A stretch of DNA of 64,000 bases from assembly GCA_900554205.1 (NCBI GenBank), contig USGM01000003.1, positions 1 to 64,000 on the forward strand, given 5' to 3'. The translations under genes were made by a program, and so were the position numbers. The notes under the pieces were generated by a model. That model had not been told where the DNA came from. It did not search any database and was given only the letters and a program-made list of their open reading frames with translations. Below, piece after piece: positions 52,051-59,301 of the stretch. The first letter of the stretch is position 1, and the number at the start of each line of letters is the position of its first letter. The DNA is from an uncultured Lachnospiraceae bacterium (GTDB taxonomy: Bacteria > Bacillota > Clostridia > Lachnospirales > Lachnospiraceae).

Positions 52051-53746
52051 AAAACGGATCAGATGTTTTTTAATCATTTTGTCTGTTCTGGCCGCCTTGA
52101 AAATGATTTTCTTTGCATTTGGACTGGATGAGGAATATCAGGTCGTGATGGCATACCGGAATGCAACTGGTGACAGGCTGTTTCTGGATATGTGGGAGCC
52201 GCATCAGTCCTCGGCGTTTCTCTGTACTCTTCTGATGAAGCCCTATCTGCATTTCTTTGGTACGACAGGGCTTGTCATATATCTCAGAGTATGCGGAACA
52301 TTGATTCATCTGGGTATCAGCCTGTTTCTGTACCGTGTGGTAAAGGGGATTGTTCCCGAAGAACAGGCATGGCTGCTCTCCCTTATCTACTTCGGAACGA
52401 TTCCGAAGCAGATTATGCTGCCGGAATTCGGCATTATGCAGGTATGGTTTTATACATTGTTCTGTCTTTTCCTCATTCGGTTTTACAGGGATGGCGGAAA
52501 AAGGGTGTATCTCGTTCTGGCGGCGTTTGCACTTGTTCTCAATGTGTTGGCCTATCCGTCCTGCCTGTTTTTGTATCCTTTTGCCATGCTGATGCTGTGG
52601 CGGCTTTCGGCTGGGAACAGATGGCGCGATATGGGAATATTTACCGCTGTCTGTGTGGTTTGCGCCGGAGTGTATCTGGGATTTTTGTTCCAGTATACGA
52701 ATCCGGAGGAGCTTGTTAAAACACTCTCCTGCATTTTGGGAGGAGATGTCACCCATTCCCTGACTCCCAGTGGTAGTGGGCGAATGACGAGACTGATTAA
52801 GGACTTTTTCCTGCTGGGTGTGCTCTGGCTTCTTTGCAGACTGTCAGCGATGCTGATTGCACGCTGGCGAAAGCTCGGAAAAGAGGCTGTCGGCGGAATT
52901 GCAATGATACTGGCATGTATCATAGAACTGATTGTGTGGATTCCAATGAATCTGGGCTATGAAAATATGCAGCTTTATCTGGTAGTGCCTGCTCTGGAAG
53001 GATTGATCGCTTATCACGGAAAAATCCGGAAAGAAGGGGAAGGCATCGGAGAAAAGGAACAGAGCAGGACAGTGACCTTGCTGAAATGGTGTATGGCAGG
53101 GGCCTTGGTTTCTCTGGTTGCAGTGGTATATCTGACGGATCTTTCTCTGATGCAATCGATTCCGCATGCGATGCCTGCAGCCTTTTTGGGGATGATTCTC
53201 TTAAGCCTTGCATCGGAGCGGGGACAGGTGGAAAAATGGAAAAGGGGCGGAGTTTATCTGGTTCTGGTCGTTTGGTGCTTTACGGCAGTGATTGGAAAGG
53301 GCTACACGCTGAGAGGAAGTTCCAAATATAATAATGTACTGCTGAGCAGCGGTGTCATGAAGTATGGCCCGGCGATCGGTACAATATCCAACTATTTCAT
53401 TTCCTATGTCTACAATTGTGATTATGAGGACTGGCAGAGTGAAATGCAGGATGGCGACAAGGTGATGATTGTCGTTGACCAGATCAATAATCTCGGAACG
53501 ATTCAATATCTGTTCCGGGATGTACAGGTTTCCCATTTTTCTGTTGTTGATCCGACGGCATATGATGAGAGACTTCTGGAATATTGGGAGATGTTTCCGG
53601 AAAAGGCGCCGAACGTGATTATTGTGGATTGCTGGTACGGACAGCTGATGATTGATTCAGATAACTGGATTATGCAGTATATCGAGAATGAGTTCGGCTA
53701 TACGGAAGTGACGGATGGACGATATATCAGAATATTCAGAAAATAG
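52037..53746 (+). CDS. Polytopic membrane protein, probable GT-C glycosyltransferase
   Basis: A 569-residue protein with roughly ten hydrophobic helices and a soluble C-terminal region from about residue 455. The first loop after helix 1 holds FGLDEEYQVVMAYR, acidic residues in the place where GT-C transferases carry the catalytic Asp/Glu. I do not recognise a named family. Its place as the last gene of a GtrA-aminotransferase-FdtA-GtrB run suggests that it transfers the lipid-linked amino sugar to a surface polymer outside the membrane. ATG 52037 lies inside the end of the GT2 gene; the longer open frame upstream is not used. Confidence 0.7.
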   Translation: MEKSKKRIRCFLIILSVLAALKMIFFAFGLDEEYQVVMAYRNATGDRLFLDMWEPHQSSAFLCTLLMKPYLHFFGTTGLVIYLRVCGTLIHLGISLFLYRVVKGIVPEEQAWLLSLIYFGTIPKQIMLPEFGIMQVWFYTLFCLFLIRFYRDGGKRVYLVLAAFALVLNVLAYPSCLFLYPFAMLMLWRLSAGNRWRDMGIFTAVCVVCAGVYLGFLFQYTNPEELVKTLSCILGGDVTHSLTPSGSGRMTRLIKDFFLLGVLWLLCRLSAMLIARWRKLGKEAVGGIAMILACIIELIVWIPMNLGYENMQLYLVVPALEGLIAYHGKIRKEGEGIGEKEQSRTVTLLKWCMAGALVSLVAVVYLTDLSLMQSIPHAMPAAFLGMILLSLASERGQVEKWKRGGVYLVLVVWCFTAVIGKGYTLRGSSKYNNVLLSSGVMKYGPAIGTISNYFISYVYNCDYEDWQSEMQDGDKVMIVVDQINNLGTIQYLFRDVQVSHFSVVDPTAYDERLLEYWEMFPEKAPNVIIVDCWYGQLMIDSDNWIMQYIENEFGYTEVTDGRYIRIFRK

Positions 53747-53784
53747 AAGGATTTTCGGGGATTAATTGAATCCCCGGAAGCCTT
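53747..53784. terminator. Bidirectional terminator between GT-C-like gene and yitT-like gene
   Basis: A stem of about 16 pairs with wobbles (AAGG 53747-53750 to CCTT 53781-53784, with GGGGATT/AATCCCC at the top) and a 5-base loop. The stop codon of the left-going YitT-family gene (53762-53764) lies within it. TTTTCC follows on the plus strand. Confidence 0.7.
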
Positions 53785-54628
53785 TTCCAATGATTTCGCT
53801 GCTGTTTGTGATAGCGATGAAAGCGCCGGGCTGGGTCCTGCGGATAAAGTTACGCAGTTCTACCGCCTGACTTCTTTTTGTAATTGTGATAATGACGGTT
53901 TTATCGTTGTGCTGGTAGGCACCCTGTGCATGGTAAATAGTTGCACTGCGGTTCAGGTCATTAAGGATAAAATCACAGATCGGATCGGGATTATCACAGA
54001 TGATCGTGAAGTATTTGCAGAGATTAATATTTTCTATGACACCGTCCACAACGAGAGATTTTGCCAGAAGACCACACAGAGAGAACAGTCCGGTCTGGGT
54101 GTCAAAGGCGAAGCATGCTGCAACAACGATTCCAAGGTCTACGAAAAAGAGTGCAGTACCGATGTTGAGTGTGGTGTATTTTTTCAGGATCATTGCAATA
54201 ATGTCCGTGCCTCCGCTGGAGGCGCCCATATTGAACAGAATGGCGGCACTGAACGCGGGAAGCACAATGGCGAAGATCAGTTCCAGAACCGGCTCGGTTG
54301 TCAGGGGCTGCTCCATCGGGAAAATGAGCTCCGCCACAGACAGCCCAAGGGATGTCAAGAGGCTGACGTACACGGTCTTAATGCCTGCGTCCTTACCGAG
54401 AAAGAGAAAGCCGAGAACTAACAGGGCAACATTGATAAAGAAGGTAATGCTGCTCGGCGAGGCGGGAAGGATGGCACTCAGGACGACAGCGATACCAGTA
54501 ACGCCGCCGAAGGAAAAGTGATTTGGAAATTTAAACAGATATACGCCGAGAACGAGAATCAGCGTAGCAGCTGTGAGCATAAAGTACTCCAGTATTGTCT
54601 GCCTGATGGTTGCTTTATTCAATCGCAT
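53762..54628 (-). CDS. YitT family membrane protein
   Basis: A 288-residue protein with five to six helices followed by a soluble C-terminal domain. The membrane part has the YitT pattern LGVYLFKFPNHFSFGGVTGIAVVLS and FNMGASSGGTDIIAMILKKYTTLNIG. The end from about residue 215 is a DUF2179-like domain (ATIYHAQGAYQHNDKTVIITITKRSQAVELRNFIRRTQPGAFIAI). The transport substrate of this family is not known. The gene stands alone, and its promoter region contains an unusual repeat pair. Confidence 0.9.
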   Translation of the reverse strand: MRLNKATIRQTILEYFMLTAATLILVLGVYLFKFPNHFSFGGVTGIAVVLSAILPASPSSITFFINVALLVLGFLFLGKDAGIKTVYVSLLTSLGLSVAELIFPMEQPLTTEPVLELIFAIVLPAFSAAILFNMGASSGGTDIIAMILKKYTTLNIGTALFFVDLGIVVAACFAFDTQTGLFSLCGLLAKSLVVDGVIENINLCKYFTIICDNPDPICDFILNDLNRSATIYHAQGAYQHNDKTVIITITKRSQAVELRNFIRRTQPGAFIAITNSSEIIGKGFRGFN

Positions 54629-54643
54629 GGTTAAAACGCTCCT

Positions 54644-54667
54644 GTTTTAGAATAAGGTTATTATACC
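54644..54667. repeat. 24-base direct repeat, copy 1
   Basis: Identical over 24 bases to 54715-54738 and starting 71 bases before it. On the minus strand it contains GGTATAAT, a possible -10 toward the YitT-family gene 16 bases away. An inverted repeat (54666-54674/54680-54688, CCATGATTG and its complement) begins at its right end. Confidence 0.7.
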
Positions 54668-54714
54668 ATGATTGTTTCTCAATCATGGTATTGATGTCCA
54701 TTCGGACGCTTTTC

Positions 54715-54738
54715 GTTTTAGAATAAGGTTATTATACC
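54715..54738. repeat. 24-base direct repeat, copy 2
   Basis: The second perfect copy. It again offers TATAAT on the minus strand (54736-54731), with only a weak -35 (TTCTCT, 54759-54754). The duplication places two near-identical promoter-like elements in tandem upstream of the YitT-family gene. Confidence 0.7.
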
Positions 54739-54804
54739 TTAAAAGATGGGAAAAGAGAATGGAAAATCAGAAATTATAAATTGGGGACAGGAGTTTATTG
54801 ATTT

Positions 54805-54834
54805 TTGTTATTAAAATAGACTTGATTGTAATAT
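54805..54834 (+). promoter_or_regulatory. Possible promoter of the DUF3237-esterase pair
   Basis: TTGTTA (54805-54810), 18 bases, TAATAT (54829-54834), 37 bases before the ATG at 54872. Match quality is moderate. Confidence 0.35.
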
Positions 54835-54871
54835 CGGGTGAAGATTCGGAGAGAGTATGGGAGGTGGAGAA

Positions 54872-55276
54872 ATGTCGGAAACAATGGACAGTCTTTTTTT
54901 GGTGGTTCATGTAACATGTGGAGAGGCATACAGCGTGAGCGGCGGTCAGCAGGACGTTGTGATGATTCCGTTTACAGGAACGGCTGATGGTCCGTATTTC
55001 AGCGGTAGAATCATTGGCACCGGTGCCGATACACAGAAGATTCCCAAGGGCGGAAGTGCATTCCTCTCAGCGAGATATATGCTGGAGGGTGAGGATTGTG
55101 GAGGGCAGAAATGCCGTATCTTTATTGAAAATCAAGGAAGTGATTTTGGACACTGTAAGCCGGTGATTGTCACTGACAGTAAAGCACTGGCAGAGTTTGA
55201 AAAGATGCCGCTTACTGCGAGTGTGGTGCCGGACGGAAACAGTGTTACCATAAAAATTTACAAAGAGGAAAAATAA
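54872..55276 (+). CDS. DUF3237-like small protein
   Basis: A 134-residue soluble protein. The order FTGTADGPYFSGRIIGTGADTQ, AFLSARYMLEGEDCGGQKCRIFIENQGS and the end SVTIKIYKEE resembles DUF3237, a small beta-barrel family of unknown function often found near catabolic genes. GGAGGTGGAG sits before ATG 54872; an ATG 15 bases upstream is less likely. The esterase gene follows after 13 bases, so the two are co-expressed. Family assignment is by pattern only. Confidence 0.55.
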   Translation: MSETMDSLFLVVHVTCGEAYSVSGGQQDVVMIPFTGTADGPYFSGRIIGTGADTQKIPKGGSAFLSARYMLEGEDCGGQKCRIFIENQGSDFGHCKPVIVTDSKALAEFEKMPLTASVVPDGNSVTIKIYKEEK

Positions 55277-55289
55277 GGAGAATTCTGAA

Positions 55290-56057
55290 ATGTCAGAGTT
55301 AAGTGTAAAGTTCTTTTCTGAGGCGCTGAAAAGGAATGTGCGCTTTGAAATGTATCTTCCGGATGCAGGGAATCATGAAGGAAACAGGAAAATGAAGACC
55401 CTGTTTCTGCTTCATGGTTATACGGGGGATGCTGATAACTGGGCAGGGGAGGAGCTTGCGCAGAAGTATCATTTTGCCGTTGTGGCACCGAATGGGGAAA
55501 ACGGCTTCTGGCTTGACGGACCGGCAACGGGACATAAGTTCTGCACCTATGTGGGAGTGGAGCTTGTGAACTATCTGCGCCGTACCTTCGGTCTTGCCAT
55601 GAATGCTGACGAGACCTATGTGATGGGATTTTCAATGGGAGGCTTCGGTGCGCTGCATACGGCATTTGCGTTCCCGGAATGTTTTGGAAAGGTGGCGGCG
55701 ATGTCTTCCGCGCTGATTATTCACGAGATTGCGCACATGAAGCCGGGAGAGAGTAACGGTGTTGCAAACTATGATTACTATCATGGATGCTTTGGAGACC
55801 TGGAGACGGTAGAGACCAGCGAAAGCAATCCCGAGGTGCTTGTGAAGAGGTTGAAGGACAATGGACGGCAGATCCCGGAGATTTTCATGAGCTGCGGGAC
55901 AGAGGATTTTCTGCTCGAAAACAACCGCGCATTCCATCAGTATCTGGAAGAGACAGACATTCCCCACATCTATCTTGAAAGCAAAGGGGAGCACAATATG
56001 GACTTCTGGAAGGAGTATTCGGCAAAGTTTGCTGAGATGATGTTTGGGGAAGAGTGA
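55290..56057 (+). CDS. Alpha/beta-hydrolase esterase, EstA/CE1-like
   Basis: A 255-residue cytoplasmic esterase. The oxyanion region is LFLLHGYTGDADNW, the nucleophile Ser is in VMGFSMGGFGALHTAF, the Asp is probably in SCGTEDFLLENN and the His in KGEHNMDFWKEY. The family includes tributyrin esterases and acetyl- or feruloyl-esterases acting on plant polysaccharide fragments. There is no signal peptide. With the LacI-controlled importer next door, deacetylation of imported oligosaccharides is a reasonable guess, but the substrate is not shown. AAGGAG precedes the ATG. Confidence 0.82.
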   Translation: MSELSVKFFSEALKRNVRFEMYLPDAGNHEGNRKMKTLFLLHGYTGDADNWAGEELAQKYHFAVVAPNGENGFWLDGPATGHKFCTYVGVELVNYLRRTFGLAMNADETYVMGFSMGGFGALHTAFAFPECFGKVAAMSSALIIHEIAHMKPGESNGVANYDYYHGCFGDLETVETSESNPEVLVKRLKDNGRQIPEIFMSCGTEDFLLENNRAFHQYLEETDIPHIYLESKGEHNMDFWKEYSAKFAEMMFGEE

Positions 56058-56119
56058 CGCAGGAAAAGAAACAGAAGAACATTCGAGGGTGACGCTGTTA
56101 AAATTTGGAGAAAAATTCC

Positions 56120-56148
56120 TTGAAATTAGTAAAACGTTTTGGTAGAAT
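56120..56148 (+). promoter_or_regulatory. Promoter of the third LacI gene with operator in the spacer
   Basis: TTGAAA (56120-56125), 17 bases, TAGAAT (56143-56148). The palindrome AAAACGTTTT (56131-56140) sits centrally in the spacer, so bound repressor would exclude RNA polymerase. This predicts self-repression. Confidence 0.75.
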
Positions 56149-56202
56149 GGAATCAATGGATCTAGGAAATTGACAGCACACACGGTAAAGTGAGGGAAAA
56201 GA

Positions 56203-57204
56203 TTGAAAAGGATTACGATTAAGGATGTGGCGCGGGAAGCCGGGGTCTCCATAACAACAGTATCGCATGCATTGTCGGGTCAGGGCGTCATGAAGCCGGA
56301 AACGCGCGACAGGGTTCTGGAAGTGGCGAAGAGTATGCAGTACATACCTGATTGGAACGGCAGGAACCTAAAGGCAGGAGAGACCGGAACGGTCGGTTTC
56401 TTTACGGCCTCCATCCGCGGATATTATGGAATTCTGGTCGATTCCATGTATGAGGAATGCCATGCGAGCGGCTACGAGATGGAAGTGTTTATGACGGACA
56501 ATGGGGACAGCCTGCTCCGTATCCTGCTGAGCGGGCGTGTTGACGGCGCGATTATCCTGCACAGTGGCTTCTTAAAAAATCACGAGAAGCTTCTGCTGGA
56601 TTCCGAGCTGCCGACAGTATTCCTTGACCGGGAGATTGGGAAAAGTCATGTGTCCAGCGTGCTGTTCGACTCTTACCAGACAGGGCGTATGGCGGCGGAA
56701 TACCTGTATTCGCTGGGACACCGCCGGATGATGACACTGAAGGGATCCGATACCTTTGACGGCATAGAGCGTCAGAGGGGCTTTGAGGATTACCTAAACG
56801 AAAAGGGCTGCCCTCTGGATCCGGGCTATTCTCTCCGCGGCGATTTCGACAGATGGGTTGCCTACGGCGAGATGAAACGTTTTCTCGAAAACAGAAAGCC
56901 CCTGCCGGACGCTATTTTTGCGGCAAACGACGACAGTGCGTTTGGATGTATGAAGGCTTTGTCGGAGGAGGGCTACAAGATCCCCGAGGATGTGAGTGTT
57001 CTGGGCTGTGACGACATTGAGCTGAGCCAGTGGTATGTGCCTGCACTCACGACGATTTGTACCCATATCGGTGAACAGGGAATTGACTCAATGCGGGAAC
57101 TGGTGAATCTGATCGGCGGAAAGAGCCGTGGAACCGTGCAGTGGATCAATGGGCAGATTGTTGAAAGAGCATCCTGCAGACAGGCTTTAATCGCAATGAA
57201 ATGA
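56203..57204 (+). CDS. LacI-family regulator of the third importer locus
   Basis: A 333-residue LacI/GalR repressor starting at TTG 56203 with GAGGG six bases upstream. The helix-turn-helix is at residues 4-25 (ITIKDVAREAGVSITTVSHALSG), followed by the hinge NGRNLKAGETG and a sensor domain with VDGAIILHSGF and SVLGCDDIELSQWYVPALTTI. It lies directly before the binding-protein operon. AAAACGTTTT palindromes are present at its own promoter and twice in the operon leader, so it very likely controls both. Confidence 0.92.
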   Translation: MKRITIKDVAREAGVSITTVSHALSGQGVMKPETRDRVLEVAKSMQYIPDWNGRNLKAGETGTVGFFTASIRGYYGILVDSMYEECHASGYEMEVFMTDNGDSLLRILLSGRVDGAIILHSGFLKNHEKLLLDSELPTVFLDREIGKSHVSSVLFDSYQTGRMAAEYLYSLGHRRMMTLKGSDTFDGIERQRGFEDYLNEKGCPLDPGYSLRGDFDRWVAYGEMKRFLENRKPLPDAIFAANDDSAFGCMKALSEEGYKIPEDVSVLGCDDIELSQWYVPALTTICTHIGEQGIDSMRELVNLIGGKSRGTVQWINGQIVERASCRQALIAMK

Positions 57205-57287
57205 CACTGGCATCCGGCAAAAAGCACAAAGGAAAAAGAAATAATTTGGATAAAGCATACAAAATCACAAAAAGGAAAAGATTTCTG

Positions 57288-57316
57288 TTGACAAAGTAGC
57301 TGAATGAGGCTATTAT
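57288..57316 (+). promoter_or_regulatory. Promoter of the third importer operon
   Basis: A perfect TTGACA (57288-57293), 17 bases, TATTAT (57311-57316). The leader of about 155 bases holds two operators and a GGCTGC/GCAGCC hairpin (57363-57380). Confidence 0.8.
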
Positions 57317-57330
57317 GAAATTGTAAAAAC

Positions 57331-57340
57331 AAAACGTTTT
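57331..57340. promoter_or_regulatory. Operator copy A of the third LacI system
   Basis: AAAACGTTTT followed by ACTAA, just downstream of the predicted transcription start. With the sites at 56131 and 57397 it gives the extended consensus TTAGCAAAACGTTTTGCTAA. Confidence 0.7.
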
Positions 57341-57396
57341 ACTAATCCGGATAAAAACAAAAGGCTGCTGAGAGGCAGCCGAAAATTAAGGGAAGA

Positions 57397-57406
57397 AAAA
57401 CGTTTT
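57397..57406. promoter_or_regulatory. Operator copy B of the third LacI system
   Basis: AAAACGTTTT followed by GCTAAA, 66 bases after copy A, within the transcribed leader and 73 bases before the first gene. Confidence 0.65.
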
Positions 57407-57478
57407 GCTAAAACGGAACAAAAGAACAGAGAGGCTGTTCGCAAAGTTCAAAACATTTTTAAGAAATGGAGGATTATT

Positions 57479-59209
57479 ATGAAAACAAAAAAGGTGTTGG
57501 GACTGTTACTTTCAGCAGCAATGATCGCCGGAGTCATGACCGGATGCGGCAATGACGGAGCAGATGCTTCAACGAATGCCGGCGGCAGTCAGGCAAGTGA
57601 ATCAAAGTCCGGCGAAACCCAGAGCGGTACGGAGGAGAACGGTGGAACCGTTGAGGAGGCCAAGGCATTCTGGGAGTCGATGGATCCGCAGGTGTCAGGC
57701 AGCATTGACATTATGTGCTGGTCAGGTGACAGCGTTTACCACGAGGACATTGGTCATCAGGAGCTTACACCCGCAGACCTGACTTCGCAGAACTATGCTA
57801 TGATCTATTCCATGGCGAAGAAGTTCAATGAGTATTATCCGAATTTGAAGATCAACCTGTACGCAAAGGCAGACGATCCCGATGGAAATGATACCTCATG
57901 GGATCAGGAGCTGGAAAACTTCAAGGCGGAACATGGAAAGTATCCTGACATCTACGCATCCACAATGCTGTCGGATGACACTGCAAAGGGTATGGTGGCA
58001 GACCTTTCCGTATTTGCGGATGATCCGATGTACCAGTCCTTCAACGAGTCCCTTATGGAGAAGATGAACTATTACGGTTTCCAGGCAGGACTGCCGCAGT
58101 TCATGGAGCCCTGGGGCGTATATGTAAACAAGGAGCTGGCAGAGGACAACAATATCGATGTTCCTTCTCCCGACTGGGATATTGATGATTATACAGACTT
58201 TGTATCCTCCGCAGACAACAAGAATTTCTGGGGACTGATCTACGGCAATGCGACACAGATCATCCAGACCGGAACCCAGACAGTAATCGCGGCGCTGGAT
58301 AAGAACGAAAAGCCTGATATGGCATCTGAGCAGGTTATGAGCCTTCTGGATTACATCCCTCAGTGGTCCCAGTACGAAATCTGGGCAAAGAACGGAGAGG
58401 GCGCTGTAGATTCCGCAATTATGGATGACGGCTGGTGGTGGGGCTACCGCTTCTTCTGCCGCAACTACGTTCTTACATACACAGGTGATCCATGGATGCT
58501 GAACACAGCGGCAATGCCTCAGAACGAGGACGGAACATGGCCGACCAACGCTGTAGAGTCCGGTGACTGGGATATTTACCCCAGACCTGCGACAGAGTAT
58601 CAGGGAAATACCGTTGGTATCTGTATTGACCCGATGGCAATCCACAACTACGCAATGGACGACGGCGATCCCGCATGGAGCGATGCAGAGAAGGCACAGC
58701 TTGACCTGGCATACGCATTCGGTTCCTTCTGGTGCGGAGCTACAGAGGCAATGCAGGCGAGAGCAGACCAGATGTGGAGCAATGCAGGCGTATTGCAGCC
58801 CTGTCTGAACGACTCCTTCCCTCTGGTGACAGGAGATGCGTTTGACGAGCAGATGCAGATCTGGTACAGCGTTGACACACATACCCGTTACGGCGACGCA
58901 GACAAGATGCCCGGTTTCCAGTATGTTGTACAGCTCTGGAAGGACGGACAGATATGGGATGTATCCGACAAGTGCTATCCGTGGTATGTATATGAGGACG
59001 GAACCAGAAAGGAATGCCTGTACGAGTGGCTGAACCTGACGAACGCAGACGTTGTCGGTGTCGGCGTGACAGAGGCAAGCTGGCTTGATACTGTGAAGGC
59101 AAACCTGCCTGAGTGGAATACCAAGATGAACGCAAGACTGGAAGAGGCACAGAAAAATCTGAAGGAAGGTCTGAAGACCTATTACGGATTTACGGATTCT
59201 GATTTCTAA
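57479..59209 (+). CDS. Lipoprotein solute-binding protein of the third importer
   Basis: A 576-residue extracellular binding protein. The signal peptide ends in a lipobox with Cys23 (VMTGC), followed by a Ser/Gly/Glu-rich linker up to about residue 60. The mature domain has the ABC sugar-binding character: DIMCWSGDSVYHEDIG, the ligand-facing aromatic cluster IMDDGWWWGYRFF and GSFWCGATEAMQ. Very high Trp and Tyr content suggests an oligosaccharide ligand. It is the first gene of the operon, after a long controlled leader, and GGAGGATTATT precedes the ATG. A strong hairpin follows it. Confidence 0.9.
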   Translation: MKTKKVLGLLLSAAMIAGVMTGCGNDGADASTNAGGSQASESKSGETQSGTEENGGTVEEAKAFWESMDPQVSGSIDIMCWSGDSVYHEDIGHQELTPADLTSQNYAMIYSMAKKFNEYYPNLKINLYAKADDPDGNDTSWDQELENFKAEHGKYPDIYASTMLSDDTAKGMVADLSVFADDPMYQSFNESLMEKMNYYGFQAGLPQFMEPWGVYVNKELAEDNNIDVPSPDWDIDDYTDFVSSADNKNFWGLIYGNATQIIQTGTQTVIAALDKNEKPDMASEQVMSLLDYIPQWSQYEIWAKNGEGAVDSAIMDDGWWWGYRFFCRNYVLTYTGDPWMLNTAAMPQNEDGTWPTNAVESGDWDIYPRPATEYQGNTVGICIDPMAIHNYAMDDGDPAWSDAEKAQLDLAYAFGSFWCGATEAMQARADQMWSNAGVLQPCLNDSFPLVTGDAFDEQMQIWYSVDTHTRYGDADKMPGFQYVVQLWKDGQIWDVSDKCYPWYVYEDGTRKECLYEWLNLTNADVVGVGVTEASWLDTVKANLPEWNTKMNARLEEAQKNLKEGLKTYYGFTDSDF

Positions 59210-59251
59210 ACAGAAGATCCGGGGTGACAAGCTTATAAATCAGTAGGAAGG

Positions 59252-59279
59252 AAGGGCTTATTTTCGAGAATAAGCCCTT
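59252..59279 (+). terminator. Hairpin after the lipoprotein gene
   Basis: A perfect 11-bp stem (59252-59262 and 59269-59279) with a 6-base loop, followed by TCCTTT. It lies 42 bases after the stop and 22 bases before the next ATG. It is expected to reduce transcription into the downstream genes, as at 39500-39525. Confidence 0.75.
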
Positions 59280-59301
59280 TCCTTTAAAAAGGAGCATGCT
59301 C

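Noticed and set aside
57363..57380. GGCTGC/GCAGCC hairpin in the importer leader considered as a riboswitch or terminator
   Set aside because: Only a 6-bp stem with no T-run and no wider conserved fold that I can recognise.
57896..59230. Long open frame (444 codons) on the minus strand
   Set aside because: Antisense to the lipoprotein binding-protein gene; Cys-rich translation without a signal or family.
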